Of a DNA stretch of 32,215 nucleotides, positions 26,722-32,215 are shown piece by piece. The position numbers were made by a program, and so were the translations under genes. Source of the DNA: Gammaproteobacteria bacterium (GTDB lineage Bacteria > Pseudomonadota > Gammaproteobacteria > Enterobacterales > Alteromonadaceae); assembly GCA_018820995.1 (NCBI GenBank), contig JAHJNE010000659.1:1-32215 (forward strand), read 5' to 3'. Position 1 is the first letter of the stretch; every line of letters begins with the position of its first letter. The notes under the pieces were generated by a model that saw only the letters and a list, made by a program, of their open reading frames with translations, was not told the origin of the DNA and ran no database searches.

Positions 26722-27843
26722 TTATTCTAAATCGAGCTTATCCAGCCGGGTATTTTGCAAAATTTCCAGATAATCTTCGCGTAATTGCACTTCATGACGC
26801 CATTGTTGGTCTTCAGCATCGGTCAGTTGTTTCGCTTTTCGCAGTGTTTGAGATTGCGCAAAATATTCAGCTTGATGTAACAAACGGGTCAGTTGATTCG
26901 CGCCCTGGAAACTAACACCTTCGGCTAACTGATCTAGGGTGTTTCCTAACGGGATCCGTTTTAACTGCCACTTCGAGACCAAATCAGCACTGATAATCGC
27001 AGCAAATTCCTGAAAACAACTGGTTAAAAAACTGGCATCGGCATCCAGACTATCCAATGCGTCGGTTAATACGGTATCTCTGGCGTCTCTGGCTTGTAAT
27101 AACGCTGCTTGCTTGGTTTGTTGGTAAGTTCTCAAGTACGTTCGGGTCACCACAAAATAACCAAGACTATTAAACAATCCGGCACAAAATGCCACAAATT
27201 GATTGTCACCGGTTTCTTCCGCCAATCGCTGCGAAGCAATGGCCACCGCCAAACTATATTCCCAGATGTTCAGTTTAAAACCAGTAAAAGGATCCGTGGA
27301 ATGCGGTAAACAACGCTTTAAGCCAAACACCGGGATAATTTGCTTTAATGACTCGATACCCACCAAGCCCAGTGCCGTTTTTATCTCTTTAACGTAATTA
27401 CCACCGGCGGCTTTTTTACGGTAATTCGGCTGATTGACCAGCTTCAGAATATCTTCTTTTAACCAATCAACTTTGCTAACGAGCGCTTCGAGCTGACTGA
27501 GCGTGACCGCTCTGGCGCTGAGCGCGTCTAACACCGGTGGAAATCCTTCCGCCAAACTGAACACTGTGCTGGCGACGGTTTCAAATTTACCCAGTTTTAA
27601 AAATAACTCTTCAGCCACCTGATCATGCAAATGAGCCTGAGTAAATTCGAGAAACTGTTGTTTGGCCACTTCGTCGGCCTGACGATTCTGTTGTGCCTGT
27701 TGTTCAATTGCCAACAAAGTGCGTTTAGTATCAGGTTGATTACCTTTACGAAGAGCGGATTTCACACCAAAACGGGTTTGCTGGGGACTGACTTCAAGCA
27801 CACAGTCAAAAAACCGCTGCTGTAAAACGACTGCTATCGACAT
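26722..27843 (-). CDS. HDOD-domain signalling protein
   Basis: 373 residues. The central HDOD domain (about residues 90-300) is shown by LSQLEALVSKVDWLKEDILKL, a NQPNYRKKA segment, TALGLVGIESLKQIIPVF and a helical core ending IISADLVSKWQL. HDOD domains resemble HD phosphohydrolases but usually lack the metal residues; they act in signalling and chemotaxis-linked pathways. The N-terminal 90 residues and C-terminal tail are helical and unassigned. It lies 52 bp after pabA and upstream of astC, an arrangement I recall from Alteromonadales genomes. Specific role unknown. Confidence 0.75.
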   Translation of the reverse strand: MSIAVVLQQRFFDCVLEVSPQQTRFGVKSALRKGNQPDTKRTLLAIEQQAQQNRQADEVAKQQFLEFTQAHLHDQVAEELFLKLGKFETVASTVFSLAEGFPPVLDALSARAVTLSQLEALVSKVDWLKEDILKLVNQPNYRKKAAGGNYVKEIKTALGLVGIESLKQIIPVFGLKRCLPHSTDPFTGFKLNIWEYSLAVAIASQRLAEETGDNQFVAFCAGLFNSLGYFVVTRTYLRTYQQTKQAALLQARDARDTVLTDALDSLDADASFLTSCFQEFAAIISADLVSKWQLKRIPLGNTLDQLAEGVSFQGANQLTRLLHQAEYFAQSQTLRKAKQLTDAEDQQWRHEVQLREDYLEILQNTRLDKLDLE

Positions 27844-27895
27844 AGGTTACAAACTTCCAAATTCTAATGCTAAAAGCAGTGTGCGTTTTGGCGGT

Positions 27896-28507
27896 TCAGC
27901 TGTCAACCGCAATGGTTTTTGCAACGTTACCAAGGGTTAAAAAGTTTGCCAATAATTGATGGCCTTGTTCCGTTAAGATCGCTTCCGGATGAAATTGCAC
28001 CCCATGTAACGGTAAAGTCTGGTGCGCCAGTCCCATAATTTCATCCACATGACCATCCTCATCTTCGGTCCAGGCGGTGATCACAAATTCAGAGGGGAGT
28101 TGCTCATTCGCCACCACCAATGAATGGTAACGGGTCACACTCAGTGGATTATTCAAACCTTGAAACACCGATTGCCCGGCATGGCGAATCAATGAGTTTT
28201 TACCATGCATCACCTGTTTCGCGCGCTGCACTGTTCCGCCAAACGCTTGCGCCATTGCCTGATGACCCAGACAAACACCAAGGATCGGGATTTTCCCGGC
28301 AAAATGACGAATGGTCGCCAGTGAAATACCGGCCTGATCCGGACTACAAGGCCCGGGTGAAATCACCAAATAATCAGGCGCCAACTGCGCTATTTCGGCC
28401 AGAGAAATATCATCATTGCGCCTGACCATGACTTGCTGACCCAGTTCAGAGAAATACTGAACCAGGTTGTAGGTAAAAGAGTCGTAGTTGTCGATCATTA
28501 ACAGCAT
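27896..28507 (-). CDS. pabA: PabA/TrpG: class I glutamine amidotransferase subunit
   Basis: 203 residues from ATG at 28507, matching family starts ([18 protein letters not shown]); the frame extends to a GTG at 28540 without support. Catalytic triad: Cys79 in LGVCLGHQ, His173 and Glu175 in VQFHPEAIL. Supplies ammonia to a chorismate-using partner. Isolated from trpE and from the trp operon and next to ast genes, it is most likely PabA (aminodeoxychorismate synthase, folate synthesis), although many such proteins serve tryptophan synthesis as well. It diverges from the fumarase gene. Confidence 0.88.
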   Translation of the reverse strand: MLLMIDNYDSFTYNLVQYFSELGQQVMVRRNDDISLAEIAQLAPDYLVISPGPCSPDQAGISLATIRHFAGKIPILGVCLGHQAMAQAFGGTVQRAKQVMHGKNSLIRHAGQSVFQGLNNPLSVTRYHSLVVANEQLPSEFVITAWTEDEDGHVDEIMGLAHQTLPLHGVQFHPEAILTEQGHQLLANFLTLGNVAKTIAVDS

Positions 28508-28696
28508 GAATAGTCGGGCCTTGGTAGAACGCCACGGCACAAAAGGCGCCGCCGATTTTGGTTGCGCATTGTAATGGAATACGTTTGGAAAAGTTAGTAC
28601 TGCAGCTTAGCGAAAGCTACAAGGTATCTGAACTACACATTGCGAAACGCAGTTCAAGGCCGCAGCTTCCAACTATGCTTAATCAACTTCAACAGG

Positions 28697-28706
28697 TTCA
28701 CGTGAA
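28697..28706. promoter_or_regulatory. TTCACGTGAA palindrome upstream of fumarase
   Basis: A perfect 10-bp palindrome about 50 bp before the fumC start, in the 248-bp pabA-fumC divergent region. It could be an operator; no family is identified. Confidence 0.3.
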
Positions 28707-28755
28707 GCCGTGTTACGGTTTTGAATCATCGCATTTCAACGACAAGGACAATCTT

Positions 28756-30132
28756 ATGCATACCAGAACCGAACACGACAGTATGGGCGAAATGCAGGTG
28801 CCGGATACGGCACTATATCAAGCGCAAACCCAGCGCGCGGTACTTAACTTTGCAATTCGGCCAGAGCCGATGGCTGCTGGCTTTATCCGCGCTTTATTGC
28901 TGATCAAACAAGCGGCCGCAACGGCGAATCAACAGCTGGGGTTATTGCCAGACAACATTGCAGCTTCGATTGTGAGTGCTGCAACCTCGCAGCTCAATCA
29001 GCTGGATTTAAGTCAGTTTCCGGTGCCGCTCTACCAGACCGGTTCTGGCACCAGCAGCAATATGAATGTGAATGAAGTCCTTGCGAGCCTTGCAACAAAA
29101 CAACTTGCAGAAAAAGTTCATCCAAACGATCACGTCAACCTGGGACAAAGCAGCAATGACACAATCCCAACAGCAATCAGCGTCAGCACGGCATTGGCAC
29201 TTCGTCAGCAATTATTGCCGGCTTTACAGCTGCTGCAACAAACGCTGACCCAAAAAAGTAAGCAAATTGGCCATCTTGTTAAAACCGGCCGCACCCACTT
29301 AATGGATGCAATGCCGGTTACTTTTGCTGATGTATTGCAGAGCTGGTCTTCACAATTGCAACACGCAGAAACTTTGCTCCATGAGCAGCTTCCCCGTTTA
29401 CAACAGCTGCCACAAGGTGGCACAGCTGTAGGTTCAGGTGTCAATGCACATCCTGATTTTTCAATGCAATTTTGCCAGCAATTGCAGCAGATGACTGGCG
29501 TGTCATTTCAACCGGCGCCGAACCTGTTTTTTCGCATCGGGACACAAGATGTTTCGGTCGCTTGTTCCGGTGCATTAAAGGTATTGGCGGTAGCGCTTAT
29601 GAAAATAGCCAACGATTTACGCTGGATGAACTCTGGTCCGCTGGCTGGCCTTGGTGAAATAGAGCTTCCTGTGCTGCAACCGGGTTCGTCAATAATGCCA
29701 GGCAAAGTGAATCCGGTGATCCCTGAAGCCGTGGCAATGGCTGCTGTGCAGGTCATAGGCTTGGATACGGCCATTGGAATTGCCGGACAATCCGGCAATT
29801 TTGAGCTCAATGTTATGCTTCCTCTAATTGGCCAAAATTTATTACAAATGATTGACTTACTAAGTGATAGTTGCCGGGAACTCGCCGAAAAAGCTATCCG
29901 GGGTTTTGTGGTGCGTGAAGATGTGATCAGTCAAGCTCTCGCGCTGAATCCGATTCTGGTGACGGCACTCAACCCTCTGATTGGCTACGAAAAAGCGGCG
30001 GCAATTGCGAAGCAGGCCTATCAACAAGGCCGGCCGGTACTGGATGTCGCGCTGGAACAAACCGAATACAGCCGGGAACAACTCGGTGTTTGGCTGGATC
30101 CCGCGACACTGACCAAAGCCCAGTCGTTGTGA
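28756..30132 (+). CDS. fumC: Class II fumarate hydratase
   Basis: 458 residues from ATG at 28756, chosen for AAGGA about 9 nt upstream and match to FumC length (467). The frame runs 66 codons upstream but that part is unlike any FumC. Interconverts fumarate and malate without an iron-sulfur cluster. Motifs: SGTSSNMNVNEV, GQSSNDTIPTA, KTGRTHLMDAMP with catalytic His181, and GSSIMPGKVNPVIPEA with Ser311/312. The VNPVIPE variant occurs in aspartase too, but also in SOD-linked FumC of Pseudomonas, whose C-terminus (NPILVTALNP, GRPVLDVALE) this matches, so fumarase is favoured. Confidence 0.88.
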   Translation: MHTRTEHDSMGEMQVPDTALYQAQTQRAVLNFAIRPEPMAAGFIRALLLIKQAAATANQQLGLLPDNIAASIVSAATSQLNQLDLSQFPVPLYQTGSGTSSNMNVNEVLASLATKQLAEKVHPNDHVNLGQSSNDTIPTAISVSTALALRQQLLPALQLLQQTLTQKSKQIGHLVKTGRTHLMDAMPVTFADVLQSWSSQLQHAETLLHEQLPRLQQLPQGGTAVGSGVNAHPDFSMQFCQQLQQMTGVSFQPAPNLFFRIGTQDVSVACSGALKVLAVALMKIANDLRWMNSGPLAGLGEIELPVLQPGSSIMPGKVNPVIPEAVAMAAVQVIGLDTAIGIAGQSGNFELNVMLPLIGQNLLQMIDLLSDSCRELAEKAIRGFVVREDVISQALALNPILVTALNPLIGYEKAAAIAKQAYQQGRPVLDVALEQTEYSREQLGVWLDPATLTKAQSL

Positions 30133-30216
30133 AACACGCATTTTTCTATGATGCTGACGAATGCTTGCCGACCATTTGTCCGGAAAAACAGCCGTTCTTC
30201 AGCATTTTGCTGCAGA

Positions 30217-30245
30217 TTAGCAATAAGTTGTTCACAACATATAAC
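30217..30245 (+). promoter_or_regulatory. Candidate promoter for the ABC exporter
   Basis: TTAGCA at 30217-30222 (4/6) and TATAAC at 30240-30245 (5/6), 17 bp apart, 45 bp before the ATPase start. Confidence 0.45.
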
Positions 30246-30290
30246 CTTCATCGGTATGCTTTCACCTGAAATAAATTGGGTGGAGTTGTT

Positions 30291-31256
30291 ATGTTGCACA
30301 TCGAAGTTTCCCGTGTCGCCAAAACTTATGGTTCAGTCAAGGCGGTGAAAGACATCAGTTTTACTATTCCTGCTGGACAGATTTTTGCGTTGTTGGGTCC
30401 GAATGGCGCCGGTAAATCTTCGCTGATCCGAATGCTGGTCGGCCTGACCATCCCCGATCAGGGACAGATCAAAGTGACATTCAACGGACAACAACATCAC
30501 AGCTTGCCGGATGGATGCTTCGGCTATCTACCGGAAGACCGTGGCTTATATTTAGATAAAACAGTGTCGGATAATTTGCAGTACATCGGTCAGCTTCGAG
30601 GTTTGAGTAAAAACCAAATAACAGCGCAGCTGGACTCCTGGTTACAGCGCCTGGACCTGCTCGATAAACGCAAAGAAAATCTGTCTAAGTTATCTAAAGG
30701 TAATCAGCAAAAAGTACAACTGATCAGCTGCCTGATCCATCAACCAGCACTACTTATCCTAGACGAACCATTTTCTGGCTTGGACCCTATCAATCAAGAA
30801 CATGTGTTGACCATTCTGGCTGAACTTAAAGCCAAAGGGACCACGATCCTATTAAGTGCGCACCAAATGGCGTTGGTTGAACGGCTTGCCGATCAGATGC
30901 TGCTGCTAAACAAAGGCCAGGTAGTGGCGCAGGGGAATTTGCAGCAAGTAACGCAGCAGTTGGATCCAACTATCAGTTATCACGTCACTTTTACTTCAGC
31001 CATTGATGCACAGCTGCTGAATCACTGCTCGAGTATCAGCCAGTGGCGCGCACCATCAACGGAAAAATTTATCTTGGAAATTCAACCTCATGCCACTGTA
31101 AATCAGTTGCTGCAGGAATTAAGTCAGCTCGGCACATTGGCTGATTTCAGTCGTCAACAACCGAGTTTACATGACTTATATCTGGCGGCGGTGCAACAGC
31201 ACAATCAAGCGCCTCACCAGCCTGCTTCAGAGCACAATGAAGGGGTCGCAGCATGA
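30291..31256 (+). CDS. ABC-2 exporter ATPase (NatA-like)
   Basis: 321 residues from ATG at 30291, with GGTGGAG about 5 nt upstream; the in-frame codon at 30276 is not a likely start. Complete ATPase: Walker A GPNGAGKSS, Q-loop near FGYLPEDRG, signature LSKGNQQKVQ, Walker B LLILDEPFSGLDP, H-loop LLSAHQM. A C-terminal extension of about 100 residues follows, as in NatA/CcmA-type exporter ATPases. The permease gene overlaps its stop by 4 nt (ATGA). The substrate is unknown; Na+, drugs or peptides are possible for this type. Confidence 0.88.
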   Translation: MLHIEVSRVAKTYGSVKAVKDISFTIPAGQIFALLGPNGAGKSSLIRMLVGLTIPDQGQIKVTFNGQQHHSLPDGCFGYLPEDRGLYLDKTVSDNLQYIGQLRGLSKNQITAQLDSWLQRLDLLDKRKENLSKLSKGNQQKVQLISCLIHQPALLILDEPFSGLDPINQEHVLTILAELKAKGTTILLSAHQMALVERLADQMLLLNKGQVVAQGNLQQVTQQLDPTISYHVTFTSAIDAQLLNHCSSISQWRAPSTEKFILEIQPHATVNQLLQELSQLGTLADFSRQQPSLHDLYLAAVQQHNQAPHQPASEHNEGVAA

Positions 31257-32215
31257 AGATCTGGACCATTGCTATTTTTGAATTCAAACGGTATTTCAAG
31301 TGGAAACAAGAGTTGATTGGCATTGGTTTGATGCTACTCATTTTTACTTTATCGAGTTTATGGCCATTGCTTAAAAACGCGCTGGATAAAGATTACAACG
31401 TTGCCATATTGGCTACCAATAGCAGCATGCCTGAACTTGAAGGTTTTAAATTTCAGCGACTCCCGCCTGAAAAAAAAGCTGATGTCGAAGCCGGTATTGG
31501 TGAAGTGTGGGATGCCGTGATTGATACCAGCACAACGCCGGTACAATTGCTGGCCAAAGAAAAAGCCAGCTGGCAGGACAAACTAAAAACGACCATGCAA
31601 AAGTGGCAACAACAACGGTTAATTGCCGCGCTACCGCTTACTGAAGAACAGCAACAACTAATCGCGAAACTACCTGAGATTCACATTCAGTTCGTCAATG
31701 CTGACGGCGGCGCAAAAGATGACAAAGGCCAGAAACTAATTAGCGCTGGTTTATTGTTTTTACTCGGTTTAGGGGTATTTTCCGGGTTTGGTTATATGTT
31801 CACAGCCATCACCACCGAAAAACAAAGCCGCGTGACCGAGCAACTTCTTACACTGCTCACACCACAACAATGGATCGATGGAAAAATTCTTGGTATTTCA
31901 CTGTTTTGCTTAAAGACGATGCTCACCAGCGGCCTGTTTTTCTTTTTGGTTTTGCAGGCGTTGCGCTTACTGGATAACAAACCCATGCAGACGATACCGA
32001 TGACGGGCTTTGAAGTCTTCAGTGCCCTGCTATTCATTGGTTTGGGATTGTTGCTGGTCAACAGTTTTATGGCGGGATTCGCGGCGACCATTGATGATCC
32101 CAATCATTCCAGCAGAAGTATGATGATGTTTTTACCGGCGGCCCCATTGGGTCTGGCTTTTAGTGTAATGGACAATGCCGAAGGTTTAATGATGCAGATT
32201 TTAAGCATCTTTCCA
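31253..32215 (+). CDS. ABC-2 permease (NatB-like), truncated by window end
   Basis: I translated this frame from the ATG overlapping the ATPase stop. It stays open for 321 codons to the edge, so the C-terminus is missing (NatB-like proteins are near 400). Start: MKIWTIAIFEFKRYFKWKQE, then transmembrane helix 1 (LIGIGLMLLIFTLSSLWPLL). A long periplasmic part runs to about residue 160. Then GLLFLLGLGVFSGFGYMFTA, the EKQSRVTEQLLTLLTPQQWI motif typical of ABC-2 permeases, and further helices. It pairs with the upstream ATPase as a two-gene exporter. Confidence 0.85.
   Translation, partial: MKIWTIAIFEFKRYFKWKQELIGIGLMLLIFTLSSLWPLLKNALDKDYNVAILATNSSMPELEGFKFQRLPPEKKADVEAGIGEVWDAVIDTSTTPVQLLAKEKASWQDKLKTTMQKWQQQRLIAALPLTEEQQQLIAKLPEIHIQFVNADGGAKDDKGQKLISAGLLFLLGLGVFSGFGYMFTAITTEKQSRVTEQLLTLLTPQQWIDGKILGISLFCLKTMLTSGLFFFLVLQALRLLDNKPMQTIPMTGFEVFSALLFIGLGLLLVNSFMAGFAATIDDPNHSSRSMMMFLPAAPLGLAFSVMDNAEGLMMQILSIFP

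Noticed and set aside
28558-28755. 66-residue N-terminal extension of the fumarase
   Set aside because: Unlike any class II fumarase; ATG at 28756 has a ribosome site and gives the family length.
28756-30132. Aspartase reading of the fumC gene because of VNPVIPE
   Set aside because: The C-terminal half matches SOD-linked FumC proteins that share this variant.

Overview
The window comes from a gammaproteobacterium, most likely Alteromonadales or a near relative such as Rheinheimera, Alishewanella or Shewanella. This is inferred from gene content (aga cluster with a TonB-dependent receptor, ast genes next to pabA and an HDOD gene, DUF3802, DUF2789, E. coli-type speD) and moderate GC, not from a marker gene. 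There are 27 protein genes, one cut by the right edge. I see no tRNA, rRNA, CRISPR array, insertion sequence or phage gene.

Region A (1-12.6 kb) is the distinctive part: a GalNAc-foraging locus. A leftward run agaR-agaZ-agaS-agaK (DeoR repressor, tagatose-bisphosphate aldolase subunit or tagatose-6-P kinase, galactosamine-6-P deaminase/isomerase, ROK amino-sugar kinase) diverges from a rightward pair: a 958-residue TonB-dependent receptor and a 1130-residue secreted GH31 enzyme with CBM32-like and NPCBM/CBM51-like modules. The 441-bp divergent control region holds four CTTTC boxes, the reported core of proteobacterial AgaR operators. Proposed flow: the GH31 enzyme frees alpha-linked GalNAc, the receptor imports the sugar or an oligosaccharide, AgaK phosphorylates it, AgaS deaminates and isomerises it, and AgaZ leads toward triose phosphates. 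Inner-membrane permease, GalNAc-6-P deacetylase and KbaY are not in the window. A secreted alpha/beta-hydrolase-fold protein with an altered nucleophile elbow lies convergent at the left edge.

Region B (12.6-20.5 kb) is mixed: a helix-hairpin-helix protein, a PhyH-type dioxygenase with a hairpin just upstream of its start, an orphan periplasmic binding protein, a PepSY membrane protein, DUF2789, an unrecognised membrane-anchored 440-residue protein, a TPR/GGDEF diguanylate cyclase with a good promoter, a small beta-rich protein and a VOC protein.

Region C (20.5-28.5 kb) is leftward and centred on arginine and polyamines: pabA, an HDOD gene, astC-astA-astD ending in a terminator, DUF3802, an OsmC-family gene and speD. 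A 48-bp imperfect palindrome lies between the HDOD gene and astC.

Region D (28.7-32.2 kb) is rightward: class II fumarase, then an ABC-2 exporter ATPase and its truncated permease. Two convergent gene pairs (left-edge hydrolase/agaK and VOC/speD) share a 4-nt palindrome as both stop codons, leaving no intergenic space.
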